Assembly: GCF_018618755.1 (NCBI RefSeq)
Contig: NZ_JACSMR010000006.1
Location: 62,001 to 126,000 of the forward strand
DNA: 64,000 bases
Direction: 5' to 3'
Origin: Exiguobacterium sp. s193
GTDB lineage: Bacteria > Bacillota > Bacilli > Exiguobacteriales > Exiguobacteriaceae
Both the position numbers and the translations under genes were made by a program. This document shows, in pieces, positions 35,495 through 44,534 of the stretch. The notes below the pieces were generated by a model that made no database searches, was not told the origin of the DNA, and saw only the letters and a list, made by a program, of their open reading frames with translations. Within the stretch, counting starts at the first letter, position 1. Every line of letters begins with the position of its first letter.

Positions 35495-36210
35495 ATCGAG
35501 GTCACCTCCACGTTACCGATGCCAAGCATGACGTGAATGCGGACTTTTCGAGTCGCTTCTTCATATTGTGGTGCCCGGAACTGAATGCGACGGTTAAAAA
35601 ATGTCGGGATCCGGCGGACATCTGTTTTGACGCTTCCAAAACCAATCGACGTATCAAGCGTATAGTCATATCCGGAAGGTAACAAAATACGGACATCTCC
35701 GACGACACCACTGATGACGATGAGTGTTTCACCTTCCGGAACATAGGCATGCGTCAAATCGATTTCTAGATCTTTAACGATGAACTGTTCACTCAAGTCT
35801 TTTAACACGTAAGGCGTTTCAGACTGCGTCGAAAACGAGTAAGCAGGTTGGATCGTAATGCCTTCTTCTTCATAAAGACGTGGTGAAATCTTCGAAAAGA
35901 AAAATTCGCGGACGGAGTGTCGGGTGACAAGGATAATTCCGAGATATAGCAAAATTCCGGCGATGACGAATCCGACAGCTGCCGAGCTCAAGACGACTCC
36001 AGCTAAGATAATCGTACCGACGATGTAGAACAAGATGGCCAGTTTTTCATGACCGCGACGCCGGAAATGAATCCCGACATAATACAATAAGAACGGGAAT
36101 AAGATTCCAAATAAGACGTTTCCGGCTCCAGTCATCAAATCATAAAATAATCCGAGCGCGAATAGGATCGACACGTAGCCGACTAATTGTTTTGTACTTA
36201 ATCGTCGCAC
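35491..36210 (-). CDS. liaF: LiaF-like inhibitor of the LiaRS system
   Basis: The 239-aa product has four membrane segments in its first ~110 residues and a C-terminal beta-rich LiaF/DUF2154 domain (EGETLIVISGVVGDVRILLPSG). LiaF-type proteins keep the kinase silent without stress. The frame extends to 36246, but GTG 36210 sits 7 nt after GGAGGAG and gives the usual length; the upstream ATGs lack a ribosome site. It overlaps liaS by 4 nt. Confidence 0.85.
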   Translation of the reverse strand: MRRLSTKQLVGYVSILFALGLFYDLMTGAGNVLFGILFPFLLYYVGIHFRRRGHEKLAILFYIVGTIILAGVVLSSAAVGFVIAGILLYLGIILVTRHSVREFFFSKISPRLYEEEGITIQPAYSFSTQSETPYVLKDLSEQFIVKDLEIDLTHAYVPEGETLIVISGVVGDVRILLPSGYDYTLDTSIGFGSVKTDVRRIPTFFNRRIQFRAPQYEEATRKVRIHVMLGIGNVEVTSI

Positions 36211-36267
36211 GATCAATCTCCTCCCTGACATGACAAAGGGAGGCAAAGGCCTCCTTCGTCAAAATAC

Positions 36268-36882
36268 TTATTTTTGGAAGCGACGTTCGAGTTCTGCAAT
36301 ACGTGAATCGATGTCGTCTTCTGGTGTTTGTTCTTCGACATCCGGTTCTGCTGCCGTAAACGGATGTTCTTCTTGTTTAATAGTAGCATTTGGTTCGCGT
36401 TCTAGCACCTGGTTCATCTTTGATTTTAAATTAGAAACGTTTTCCCGCATCATCCACTCATAGCGTTTATTTTGCAAGTCTTCGAGTTTAAGTTTCAACT
36501 CCAGTGCTTCCCGTTCAAGTTGCGTCAATTCCCGTTTCGTTTCAACAATCAACTCTTCGAAGAAACGGAACTGTTCACCGTAATGTTTGGATTCGATAGC
36601 GGCGCGTTCTGCAAGTTCCTGCTCTTCAGCTTGTTTAGCGATTTCGACTTGGGCAAACCGCTTATCAGCTAGTTCTTTTGCTTCATCTTGTTTTTGTGTG
36701 AGTTCGCTTAGGAGTGACCGTTGACGTTCGAGTAGCCGGTCGATTTCTTTTAAATCAGATTCGGTAATCCGGATATGACGGACTAATTTTTTAGCCGGGA
36801 CTTCACCTTGCTCGGCTGCCTTTTTGACTTCCGTCATCATTTGGTTAGCAAAATCATTGAGTTGGTCGAATACGTTCTTCAT
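36268..36882 (-). CDS. PspA/IM30 family protein (LiaH-like)
   Basis: A 204-aa, highly charged, nearly all-helical protein with long coiled-coil stretches (about residues 35-150) and an acidic tail ending in a predicted short helix (DIDSRIAELERRFQK). This matches the PspA/LiaH/Vipp1 family, which forms large oligomers that shield damaged membranes. It is somewhat shorter than B. subtilis LiaH (225 aa). It lies between the LiaI-like gene and liaF, so the arrangement here is I-H-F-S-R without a liaG. Confidence 0.85.
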   Translation of the reverse strand: MKNVFDQLNDFANQMMTEVKKAAEQGEVPAKKLVRHIRITESDLKEIDRLLERQRSLLSELTQKQDEAKELADKRFAQVEIAKQAEEQELAERAAIESKHYGEQFRFFEELIVETKRELTQLEREALELKLKLEDLQNKRYEWMMRENVSNLKSKMNQVLEREPNATIKQEEHPFTAAEPDVEEQTPEDDIDSRIAELERRFQK

Positions 36883-36912
36883 CGTGAATTCCTCCTTGAG
36901 TATAAGTAGCGA

Positions 36913-37293
36913 TTAAAAGCGTTTTTGATCGAGGTCTTTCCAATCTGCCTCAAAATGAGACGCGTTTGACCGACGACGGCGAGAAAATAAATCGTTTGGG
37001 TTCACACGTTCCATCTTCATCCGCATGTAACCGATGTAGAGGGCAAGTGCTGCCGCGATACCGAATACCGCCCAAATGTTTGAAAGGGCTAAGCCGATTC
37101 CGACTGCTGCGAGTAAACCAAAACCGATTTTTGCGATGACTTTTGTTGAACGGATAAACTTACTGATGGCGTAAAATGCAAGCAGTCCACCGAGCCCGAG
37201 TCCAATCATATGTGGGAGTGTCCCGATGACGACTGCGAGAAGAGCGATACCAGCAAGTATCATCAAAGCCTGTTTGCCTTTTGATTGCTTCAT
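36913..37293 (-). CDS. Small membrane protein, LiaI-like position (Lmo0954-type)
   Basis: A 126-aa protein with about four hydrophobic segments in residues 8-88 and a basic cytosolic tail (DLFSRRRRSNASHFEADWKDLDQKRF). It is the first gene of the minus-strand stress cluster, the place of liaI in B. subtilis, and could anchor the PspA-like protein at the membrane. ATG 37293 follows AAAAGGAGGC. Upstream, the palindrome CCTTTATGATAAAGG (37318-37332) overlaps a TATCAT -10-like element; I could not identify a reliable LiaR box. Confidence 0.75.
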   Translation of the reverse strand: MKQSKGKQALMILAGIALLAVVIGTLPHMIGLGLGGLLAFYAISKFIRSTKVIAKIGFGLLAAVGIGLALSNIWAVFGIAAALALYIGYMRMKMERVNPNDLFSRRRRSNASHFEADWKDLDQKRF

Positions 37294-37478
37294 GATGAAG
37301 CCTCCTTTTACTTGATACCTTTATGATAAAGGATGGTGAGAAAAACGACGACGCCCCTCGGACCGTATTCGTCTCGGCCTTGAGGCGGAGTAGTAAGGTC
37401 TGACTTTATCACCTAACGGTTTTGAAGCGGCTATGTATGATAAAATACAAAGGAAGTTACTGGAGAGGAGTGAGGTTT

Positions 37479-37544
37479 ATGAATGTGCAAATCAACGTAA
37501 ATCAAACACGTACTGGAGAACAGGGAGGGGTTTCCCTCCCTTAA
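37479..37544 (+). CDS. Possible 21-aa leader peptide before rsgA
   Basis: An ATG at 37479 behind GGAGAGGAGTGAGG opens a 21-codon frame (MNVQINVNQTRTGEQGGVSLP) that ends 18 nt before rsgA. Its last codons form the hairpin GGGAGGG-GTTT-CCCTCCC, with the rsgA ribosome site GAGGAGG just after it. This suggests a leader peptide or translational coupling; it may equally be chance. Confidence 0.35.
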   Translation: MNVQINVNQTRTGEQGGVSLP

Positions 37545-37562
37545 ATTAGAGGAGGAAACCAT

Positions 37563-38612
37563 TTGAACGAATGGGGTAAACCACCTGCACATGAGGCAGG
37601 AGAACATGAAAATTTAGGACGGATCACTGCAGTCTTTCAAAAACAGTATCGTGTCATGACGGCTGCTGGCGAGACGCTTAGTGAATTATCTGGAAAGATG
37701 CGCTTTGAGGCATTGACGAAAGCAGATCTTCCCGCAGTAGGGGATTGGATCATCCAGACAGAGCGAGAAGCGGGATTAGGACGGATTGAGCAAGTTCTTC
37801 CGCGGACCTCACAATTCTCAAGAAAAGCAGCAGGTACGGAAGCCGAAGAACAAATCATTTGTGCGAATGTTGACGTAGCGTTGCTCGTCATGGCATTCGG
37901 TCACGATTTTAATGTCCGGCGACTTGAACGTTATTTAACGGTCGCCTGGGAAGCTGGCGTCAAGCCAATCATTGTGTTGACGAAACGAAGTCTGATGGAA
38001 TCCGTCGAGTCAGAGTTGGCTGAGATTGAAGGGATTGCCTTCGGGACACCTTATTTTGCGATTGATTCGTTGACCGGTGACGGGTTAGAAAGTCTTCGGG
38101 AAGTTCTCGAACCACGTGAGACGATTGTCCTTGTCGGTTCATCCGGTGTTGGGAAATCGACACTCGTTAATGCGTTAGCAGATGAACAGCTGATGGAAAC
38201 AGGGGGCGTGCGAGAAGACGATCAACGTGGACGTCATACGACGACGCACCGTGAACTCAAACGATTAGCGAATGGATTATTGCTCGTCGACACACCAGGT
38301 ATGCGTGAACTGGGGCTATGGGACGGGAGTGACGGGCTGACTTCGACTTTTTCTGATATTGAGTCGCTTGCTGAAAACTGTCGTTTCCGGGATTGCCAAC
38401 ATGGTAATGAACCCGGGTGTCAAGTCCGCCAAGCATTGGAAGAAGGAAGTCTTCCGCACGAACGCTGGGAAAGTTATCTGAAGCTGCAACGGGAAATTGC
38501 CTATGCTGAACGGAAGCAAAGTGTAGCGCTACAAGCTGCCGAAAAAGAAAAATGGAAGAAAATTCAGAAAAACGCACAGGCACATACAAAATTAAAGTAT
38601 CAAAAAAGATAA
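37563..38612 (+). CDS. rsgA: Ribosome small-subunit-dependent GTPase A (RsgA/YjeQ)
   Basis: RsgA is a late 30S maturation GTPase. The 349-aa product has an N-terminal OB fold (residues about 20-95), a circularly permuted GTPase domain with motif order G4 (LTKRS), G1 (VGSSGVGKSTL, about residue 197) and G3 (VDTPGMRELG), and a C-terminal zinc site (CRFRDCQHGNEPGC). The start is TTG at 37563 after GAGGAGGAAACCA. Gene context differs from the usual ribosome-maturation operon, so this could be a second RsgA paralogue. Confidence 0.9.
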   Translation: MNEWGKPPAHEAGEHENLGRITAVFQKQYRVMTAAGETLSELSGKMRFEALTKADLPAVGDWIIQTEREAGLGRIEQVLPRTSQFSRKAAGTEAEEQIICANVDVALLVMAFGHDFNVRRLERYLTVAWEAGVKPIIVLTKRSLMESVESELAEIEGIAFGTPYFAIDSLTGDGLESLREVLEPRETIVLVGSSGVGKSTLVNALADEQLMETGGVREDDQRGRHTTTHRELKRLANGLLLVDTPGMRELGLWDGSDGLTSTFSDIESLAENCRFRDCQHGNEPGCQVRQALEEGSLPHERWESYLKLQREIAYAERKQSVALQAAEKEKWKKIQKNAQAHTKLKYQKR

Positions 38613-38619
38613 GTAAACG

Positions 38620-38668
38620 AAACGCCGATGTTCCCGTTCTTTACAGGGAATCATCAGCGTTTTTTTTT
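38620..38668 (+). terminator. Intrinsic terminator after rsgA
   Basis: AAACGCCGATG-TTCCC pairs with GGGAA-TCATCAGCGTTT, followed by a run of T. Confidence 0.82.
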
Positions 38669-38785
38669 GTTCGCGGTAATTAGATACGCACGTGGTAGGC
38701 GCATGGACAAGTACCGTATTTCTTTTTAAGTTAGCATTCTTTTATCATCGTGCTAAAAATCATTTCGTGATGTGACTTCCATCAA

Positions 38786-40462
38786 TTACGCATCAAAGTC
38801 GATTTCGCCGGTCAATTCGTTTAAACGGCGTAAGTCAGCGCGTATTACCTCCGAATCAGAGGCACGTTGTTCCCGTAAAATCTTTGTTCCGACCGAATGG
38901 ATTGTGAAGTCATCGGTCAAGGAAATCGTTCGATTTGATAAACGATCGGTAAAATACCGGTCATGGGAAACAAACAGCAACTCACCGGGAAAAACTTCGA
39001 GTGCCGCTTCGATTTGTTCCCGTGTCGCAAGATCAAGATAATTCGTCGGTTCGTCGAGGATGAGTAGATGCGCGCCGGAAAAATAGAGACGTAAAAAGGC
39101 GATCCGGCATTTCTCGCCCATACTCGCTTGAGCGATTGGCTTATGGACGGTCTCGCGTCGGAATAAAAAGCAGGCGAGTAGCGTCCGGGCATCTGTTTCC
39201 GAAATCTCACTCGTCTCAAGCAAGGCATCAAGTAGTGTACCGGTCTTCGGTAAGGTGGAGAGGACTTGAGAAAAATAGCCGATTTTTAAAGCCGGATGAT
39301 GTGTGACAGTACCGGCAGTTGGTGACAATTCTCCGAGTAAAAGGCGTAACAACGTCGTTTTACCGGAACCATTTCGGCCAATCAACGCGATTCGGTCCCC
39401 TCGTTGAATGGAGAACGACATCTCATGAAAGAGTTGCCGGTGCGGATAGTCGAATGAGAGAGCATCAACTGAAACGAGACGCTTCGCTAAAAAATCTTCT
39501 GCTTCGAACCTGACATGAATGGAGGATGGTGTTTCCGGTTTTTTGACTTGGTGTTCCAGTAGGCGTTCGAGCTGATTTTCTTTTGCTTTGACTTTTGTTG
39601 CATGTTTCGCAGCCTTTTTTTTCGCATACGGATCTCGTTCACTCGCACTAGCCGTCGCTTTTTGATGCCAATTTCGATATTGACCAATCATCCGGGTGAG
39701 TTCTTTTCGTGTTCGTTCTTGTTTCTCATATTGATGCCACTGTGCAGTCCGTTCTTGTTCCTTTAACGTACGGTAGATCTCATAGTTTCCTTCGTAACGC
39801 GCCGCTCCTGCTTCCGTCAATTCAATGACGGCGTCAGCTGTCGCATCGATAAAGGCACGCTCATGCGAAACATAGAGCATCGTCGTCTTCGTTTGACGTG
39901 TCCACGCGACGAGCCACTCAAGTGTGTCTTCATCTAAATGGTTGGTCGGTTCATCAAGCAGGATGAAGTCCGGTTTCTTTAACAGTAGACATGCAAGTTG
40001 AATCCGGGTCTGTTCGCCGCCGCTCAGTGTGTTTAAAGGCTGAAACCAAAGAGACTGCTCGAGTTGAACTTCTTTCAGGACACGTCTCGCATCGGCTTCA
40101 AGCGTGAAGGCATCTGCGTCAACGGCAGCTTGATAGTCGTCCACGGACTCAGTGGTCAAGGCACGTTCACGTAAGTCGTAACGGTTTACATCCGCCTGTT
40201 CGACGATTTGAATTGCTAAATTTGTCGAGGGTTCGATTTGTTGAGCTAAGAGACCGATCCGCTCATACGTACGATGAATCGTCCCGGTCGTCGGGATGAT
40301 TTCTTTTAAGATGGCGCGTAAGAGCGTCGTTTTTCCGACGCCGTTCGGCCCGACCAATGCGACGTGTTCACCGTCGCGGATCGAGAACGTGACATCGTGG
40401 AATAGACGTTGATCGGCAAAATCGATTTGTAGATCGTGGATGGATAATACTTCAGTTGGCAT
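38786..40462 (-). CDS. ABC-F ATPase, probable ribosome-protection type (VmlR/VgaL-like)
   Basis: A soluble 558-aa protein with two ABC domains and no membrane segments. Walker A motifs VGPNGVGKTTLL (about residue 35) and IGRNGSGKTTLL (about residue 350), signatures LSGGEQTR and the unusual second ASMGEKCR, and Walker B LLDEPTNHL / ILDEPTNYL are present. They are joined by a basic inter-domain linker (about residues 230-300). ABC-F proteins act on the ribosomal E site; resistance members displace lincosamide, streptogramin A or pleuromutilin antibiotics. ATG 40462 after AAGGGAG is preferred to the in-frame 40552. The attenuator-like leader supports antibiotic-inducible control; the drug range is unknown. 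Confidence 0.8.
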   Translation of the reverse strand: MPTEVLSIHDLQIDFADQRLFHDVTFSIRDGEHVALVGPNGVGKTTLLRAILKEIIPTTGTIHRTYERIGLLAQQIEPSTNLAIQIVEQADVNRYDLRERALTTESVDDYQAAVDADAFTLEADARRVLKEVQLEQSLWFQPLNTLSGGEQTRIQLACLLLKKPDFILLDEPTNHLDEDTLEWLVAWTRQTKTTMLYVSHERAFIDATADAVIELTEAGAARYEGNYEIYRTLKEQERTAQWHQYEKQERTRKELTRMIGQYRNWHQKATASASERDPYAKKKAAKHATKVKAKENQLERLLEHQVKKPETPSSIHVRFEAEDFLAKRLVSVDALSFDYPHRQLFHEMSFSIQRGDRIALIGRNGSGKTTLLRLLLGELSPTAGTVTHHPALKIGYFSQVLSTLPKTGTLLDALLETSEISETDARTLLACFLFRRETVHKPIAQASMGEKCRIAFLRLYFSGAHLLILDEPTNYLDLATREQIEAALEVFPGELLFVSHDRYFTDRLSNRTISLTDDFTIHSVGTKILREQRASDSEVIRADLRRLNELTGEIDFDA

Positions 40463-40497
40463 AAGTTCAGCTCCCTTTGTTTCATTTCGGTTAAGAT

Positions 40498-40537
40498 GAA
40501 ATGAAAACACACCATCCTGAGCGTACGGATGGTGTGC
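40498..40537 (-). terminator. Attenuator terminator in the ABC-F leader
   Basis: On the minus strand CACACCATCC-GTACGCTCA-GGATGGTGTG is followed by TTTTCATTTC. It lies about 35 nt before the ABC-F start codon and after the leader peptide, where an antibiotic-responsive attenuator would be expected. Confidence 0.65.
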
Positions 40538-40650
40538 GGGAGTGCAATTCAAAGAAGGTATCCACCTGAAATAGGGAAATACCGAAATTGAGCAGACTCG
40601 TAGCGTCAGTCATCCGCAAGCGATTGCGAAAGTGATGAGTTCATTCATCA

Positions 40651-40677
40651 TTAGACGTTAGCGAGTGATTGCTTCAT
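40651..40677 (-). CDS. Leader peptide MKQSLANV for ABC-F attenuation (candidate)
   Basis: An eight-codon ORF follows AGGAGG (spacing about 12 nt, long) downstream of a good promoter. Its start codon lies within ATACCGAAATG, whose complement ATTTCGGTAT occurs at 40588-40579 further along the transcript, and a second ACCGAAATGAAA occurs at the ABC-F ribosome site. Alternative pairing among these three elements could link leader translation to transcription or translation of the ABC-F gene. Confidence 0.45.
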   Translation of the reverse strand: MKQSLANV

Positions 40678-40714
40678 TTCGGTATTGTACCTCCTGTTCA
40701 TAGACTATGTGTTC

Positions 40715-40743
40715 AGTCTATCAAGTCACATCAATCATGACAA
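40715..40743 (-). promoter_or_regulatory. Promoter of the ABC-F leader
   Basis: On the minus strand -35 TTGTCA (40743-40738) and -10 TAGACT (40720-40715) are separated by 17 bp. The promoter overlaps the very 3' end of pflA, giving a 5' leader of about 245 nt. Confidence 0.55.
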
Positions 40744-41463
40744 GTACGAGTTGAGTAGTTCTTGGGCGGCAACCGTTTCCTCCGTTGTAGGCGGTAAAAC
40801 TTCTTTTAACGCGTATTCAAGACCGAGCGCCTCCCATTTGTAGACACCTAATTGATGATAGGGTAGGACTTCGATTCGTTCGACATTTCCGAGTGTTCGA
40901 ATGAATTCACCCGTTTGACGTAAAAACGTTTCCGTCATCGTCACACCAGGCACAAGAACATGACGAATCCAGACGGGCACATTTCGTTCTGCGAGCAATT
41001 TTGCGAAAGCTAACGTATTGACGTTACTGCGTCCGGTCAAAATCCGGCACGTTGCATCATCGATGTGTTTGATATCGAGTAAGACGAGATCTGTATACTC
41101 CAGGATTTGATCCAGGTTTTTCGGGACGACCGAACCTGCTGTATCGATGACGGTATGCAATCCGTTTCGTTTTGCTTCACGCAGTGAGGCTTCTAAAAAC
41201 TCGGGTTGAGCCAATGGTTCGCCACCGGAGAAGGTGACCCCTCCACCGGTTGCTTCAAAGAAGGAACGATAGCTGTTCGCTTCTTTGATGATTTCTTCAG
41301 GGGTTACTTTTCGACCACAACCGAATTCCCAGGTGTCCGCATTGTGGCAATATTGGCAGCGCAGCGGACAGCCTTGCGTGAAAACGATGAAGCGAATGCC
41401 AGGACCATCGACAGTCCCACAAGATTCGACAGAATGAACCGTCCCGTAAGTCATAGTGATCAA
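40735..41463 (-). CDS. pflA: Pyruvate formate-lyase activating enzyme
   Basis: A radical-SAM enzyme of 242 aa that installs the glycyl radical on PflB. The CX3CX2C iron-sulfur motif appears as CPLRCQYC (about residues 31-38), with GGGVTFSGGEPLAQPEF following and LLDIKH in the middle. Length is typical. It starts 15 nt after the pflB stop and both are transcribed on the minus strand from the pflB promoter. It works anaerobically with reduced flavodoxin as electron donor. Confidence 0.95.
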   Translation of the reverse strand: MITMTYGTVHSVESCGTVDGPGIRFIVFTQGCPLRCQYCHNADTWEFGCGRKVTPEEIIKEANSYRSFFEATGGGVTFSGGEPLAQPEFLEASLREAKRNGLHTVIDTAGSVVPKNLDQILEYTDLVLLDIKHIDDATCRILTGRSNVNTLAFAKLLAERNVPVWIRHVLVPGVTMTETFLRQTGEFIRTLGNVERIEVLPYHQLGVYKWEALGLEYALKEVLPPTTEETVAAQELLNSYLS

Positions 41464-41478
41464 GTCCTTTCAGTAAAG

Positions 41479-43728
41479 TTAAAGCGCACCGTGGAATGTC
41501 CGGTTGATGACATCGATTTGTTGTTCGCGTGTCAACTTAATGAAGTTGACGGCGTAACCCGATACACGAATCGTCAACTGGGGATAAAGTTCCGGATGCT
41601 CCATTGCATCAAGTAAAGTGGCACGGTCGAACACGTTGACGTTTAAGTGATGACCACGGGTAGTCGTGCCGCCCATGTAGCCGTCAAGTAGACCCACTGT
41701 ATTGTTGATACGTGTTGTTTCATCTTTTCCGAGTGCTTTTGGAACGATGGAGAACGTATAGGAAATGCCATCTAAAGCGTGCTCATAAGGTAATTTTCCG
41801 ACAGAAGTCAACGCAGCGACAGCACCACGCGTGTCACGTCCATGCATCGGGTTTGCTCCTGGTGCGAACGGTTCGCCGGCGCGACGACCGTCGGGTGTAT
41901 TCCCGGTTTTTTTACCGTACACGACGTTTGACGTAATCGTCAGGACGGATTGGGTTGGTAAGGCTTCCCGGTACGTCGGATGTTTTCGGATTTTTTCCAT
42001 GAACAGTTCGACGAGATCGACGGCCATTTGATCAACACGGTCATCGTTATTTCCGAATTTCGGGAAGTCACCTTCAATTTTAAAGTCGACTGTAATTCCG
42101 TCCGTATCGCGGATTGGTGTGACTTTGGCATAACGAATCGCTGAGAGACTGTCGGCGACAACGGATAACCCGGCAATTCCGCAAGCCATCGTCCGTAAAA
42201 TTTCAGGATCATGGAGTGCCATTTCAAGACGCTCATAGCTGTATTTGTCATGCATGAAGTGAATGACGTTCAGTGTGTTGACATAGAGTTCGGCTAACCA
42301 GTCCAATTGTTTATCGTATGCGGCCATGACAGTTTCGTAATCGAGCACGTCATCCAAAATTAAGTTCGCTGGAGGTGCGACCTGGATTTTAAGTTTCTCA
42401 TCGACGCCACCGTTCAACGTGTAAAGTAAGGCTTTTGCTAAGTTCGCCCGTGCGCCGAAGAATTGCATTTGTTTACCGATTTTCATCGCTGAGACGCAAC
42501 ATGCGATCCCGTAATCATCACCGTAAATCGGAAGCATCAAATCATCATTTTCATATTGGATTGAACTAGATAGGATTGACATTTTCGCACAAAATTCTTT
42601 GAAGCCACGTGGGAGTTTTGGTGACCATAACACGGTTAAGTTCGGCTCAGGTGCCGGACCGAGGTTGACGAGTGTCTGCAAGAAACGGAACGAACTTTTT
42701 GTGACGTTCGAGCGACCATCTTCACTCATGCCACCGATTGATTCCGTTACCCATGTCGGATCACCGGAAAAGAGTTCGTTGTAATCGGGTGTCCGAAGAA
42801 ACTTGACGATGCGAAGTTTCATCACGAAGTGGTCGACAAGTTCTTGTGCGCTCTCTTCTGTCAATCGACCCGTTTGCAAGTCACGCTCGATATAAATATC
42901 AAGGAAGGTCGAAACGCGGCCGAGTGACATGGCAGCTCCATTTTGTTCTTTAATCGCTGCGAGATAAGCAAGATAGACCCACTGGAATGCTTCTTGCGCC
43001 GTTTCAGCTGGTCGTGATACGTCACATCCATAACGTGTACCGAGCTCTGTCAGCTCGTGAAGGGCGCGGAGTTGTTCGTTCATCTCTTCGCGGTCACGAA
43101 TCATCGCTTCCGATAAAAAGCCACCATGTGCTTTTAAATCGGCTTGTCGTGACGTGATGAGGTGAGCTGTTCCGTAAAGGGCGACCCGACGATAATCACC
43201 GATGATTCGTCCGCGACCATACGCATCAGGAAGTCCTGTGATGATACCGGCTTTACGGGCGGCGCGCATTTCTGGTGTATAGGCGTCAAAAACACCTTGA
43301 TTATGTGTTTTACGGTATTCGCTGAAGGTTTTTGTAATGGTTTCATCTGCTTCAAAACCATAAGCTGCTAACGCGTCATTGACCATACGAATACCACCGT
43401 TCGGATGAATCGAACGTTTGAATGGATCATCTGTCTGCAAACCTACGATCTTTTCGAGTTCGGGGTTAAGATAGCCCGGACCGTGTGAAAGAATTGAAGA
43501 TGGGGTCGAGGCATCTACATCATAAACACCGCCACGGACCCGTTCTTCTTCTGTCAATTGCATGATTTGTTGCCATAATGTGTTTGTAGCATCGGTCGGA
43601 CCGGCGAGAAACTGATCGTCTCCTGTGTATTCTGAACGATTACGTCGGATGAAATCGGCGACATCAATCTTCTCAACCCATGTTCCAGCTTCAAATCGTT
43701 GCCATGCTTCTGTTTTTTCAAGTAACAT
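41479..43728 (-). CDS. pflB: Pyruvate formate-lyase (formate C-acetyltransferase)
   Basis: PflB converts pyruvate and CoA to acetyl-CoA and formate in mixed-acid fermentation. The 749-aa protein has the adjacent catalytic cysteines in [13 protein letters not shown] (about residues 415-420) and the glycyl-radical motif [12 protein letters not shown] near the C-terminus. Of the clustered starts (GTG 43737, ATG 43731, ATG 43728), ATG 43728 has the best distance (8 nt) from AAGGAG. An Fnr-type site lies upstream, and formate produced here could supply Fhs. Confidence 0.95.
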   Translation of the reverse strand: MLLEKTEAWQRFEAGTWVEKIDVADFIRRNRSEYTGDDQFLAGPTDATNTLWQQIMQLTEEERVRGGVYDVDASTPSSILSHGPGYLNPELEKIVGLQTDDPFKRSIHPNGGIRMVNDALAAYGFEADETITKTFSEYRKTHNQGVFDAYTPEMRAARKAGIITGLPDAYGRGRIIGDYRRVALYGTAHLITSRQADLKAHGGFLSEAMIRDREEMNEQLRALHELTELGTRYGCDVSRPAETAQEAFQWVYLAYLAAIKEQNGAAMSLGRVSTFLDIYIERDLQTGRLTEESAQELVDHFVMKLRIVKFLRTPDYNELFSGDPTWVTESIGGMSEDGRSNVTKSSFRFLQTLVNLGPAPEPNLTVLWSPKLPRGFKEFCAKMSILSSSIQYENDDLMLPIYGDDYGIACCVSAMKIGKQMQFFGARANLAKALLYTLNGGVDEKLKIQVAPPANLILDDVLDYETVMAAYDKQLDWLAELYVNTLNVIHFMHDKYSYERLEMALHDPEILRTMACGIAGLSVVADSLSAIRYAKVTPIRDTDGITVDFKIEGDFPKFGNNDDRVDQMAVDLVELFMEKIRKHPTYREALPTQSVLTITSNVVYGKKTGNTPDGRRAGEPFAPGANPMHGRDTRGAVAALTSVGKLPYEHALDGISYTFSIVPKALGKDETTRINNTVGLLDGYMGGTTTRGHHLNVNVFDRATLLDAMEHPELYPQLTIRVSGYAVNFIKLTREQQIDVINRTFHGAL

Positions 43729-43855
43729 CATCAACACTCCTTCATTTGTAAGGTCAGTGATTCTTGATACATCTCCTATGTGAATAGTGTAACAAACAAT
43801 TGAGGTGAGAGGTTTTACGTATATGTGAATCTTTTAACAAAATGAAAAGTGTTGC

Positions 43856-43871
43856 TATGACTTACTTCACA
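43856..43871 (-). promoter_or_regulatory. Fnr-type operator of pflBA
   Basis: Read on the minus strand, TGTGAAGTAAGTCATA matches TGTGA-N6-TCACA at 9 of 10 positions. A -10-like TTAAAA lies at 43837-43832, so the site is centred near the -40 region expected for Fnr activation. It is the main recognisable signal in the 336-bp gap between pflB and the divergent gene at 44075; Rex binding is an alternative. Confidence 0.6.
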
Positions 43872-44074
43872 ACTAGTTGTATCAGTTTGGGATAAGCTTA
43901 AAAAAACAGAAACAGACTGCTATGTAAGACTTTTTTTGCAGCTGTATCACTGATTTTCGGGCAAGTGGATAGACACAGGAAGGTCTGTGAGAAAAGTCAC
44001 GCTGCGCTACCTTGTATTTTTAGGACGTATCGTTGACAATGAAAAAGGGAATATAGACCGTGGAGGTGGAGTGA

Positions 44075-44506
44075 ATGGAGTTTTCGCCATTAAAAGACCA
44101 AGCAGATTATCGAACAGGGGACTGGGTTTCCCTAAAAGTAACAACTGAAGGAACGGAACGGATTGGAATGATCACCGAGTTTGAAGACGATGGTTTTTGG
44201 CTCCGATTTGAAGATGATTTTGATTTCGAGGACTTTATCGGTTACGACCAGAAGTATCTCGCGCGGTTAGTTCGACGCCCGATTGATGTCAGAGCAACTT
44301 ATCCTGCACTTGCTGATTTTGAAAAACTTGCTGTTGAGCTGCAAGATCGAATGGCGCAAGGTTTCGAAGTGTTACGTGCAGAGCAACAAAGTGAGTCGGA
44401 AATCGTTTTTCATATCCGGTTAATCGATTCCGGAAATGAGTATACGCAGACGTTACGCGGTATGAAAACTGAATCCGGCGACCGTTTTGAATATGTAACT
44501 GAATGA
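44075..44506 (+). CDS. Hypothetical protein, acidic, 143 aa
   Basis: A soluble acidic protein with no signal or membrane segments. The first 70 residues look like a small beta-barrel (TGDWVSLKVTTEGTERIGMITEFEDDGFWLRFEDDFDFEDFIG), the rest like an alpha/beta segment (FEKLAVELQDRMAQGFEVLR...FHIRLIDSGNEYTQTLRG). I do not recognise a family. ATG 44075 follows GGAGGTGGAGTGA. It lies 28 nt before yfmL in the same direction and may be cotranscribed. Confidence 0.75.
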   Translation: MEFSPLKDQADYRTGDWVSLKVTTEGTERIGMITEFEDDGFWLRFEDDFDFEDFIGYDQKYLARLVRRPIDVRATYPALADFEKLAVELQDRMAQGFEVLRAEQQSESEIVFHIRLIDSGNEYTQTLRGMKTESGDRFEYVTE

Positions 44507-44534
44507 TTGACAAGAGAGTAGGAGAAGATACGTT

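Noticed and set aside
37318-37445. LiaR-binding site upstream of the lia-type cluster
   Set aside because: A loose inverted GTC..CCTT / AAGG..GAC pairing was seen, but mismatches and spacing were too poor to call.
41206-41616. 136-codon plus-strand frame over the pflA/pflB junction
   Set aside because: Lies opposite two well-supported enzymes and has no initiation signal.
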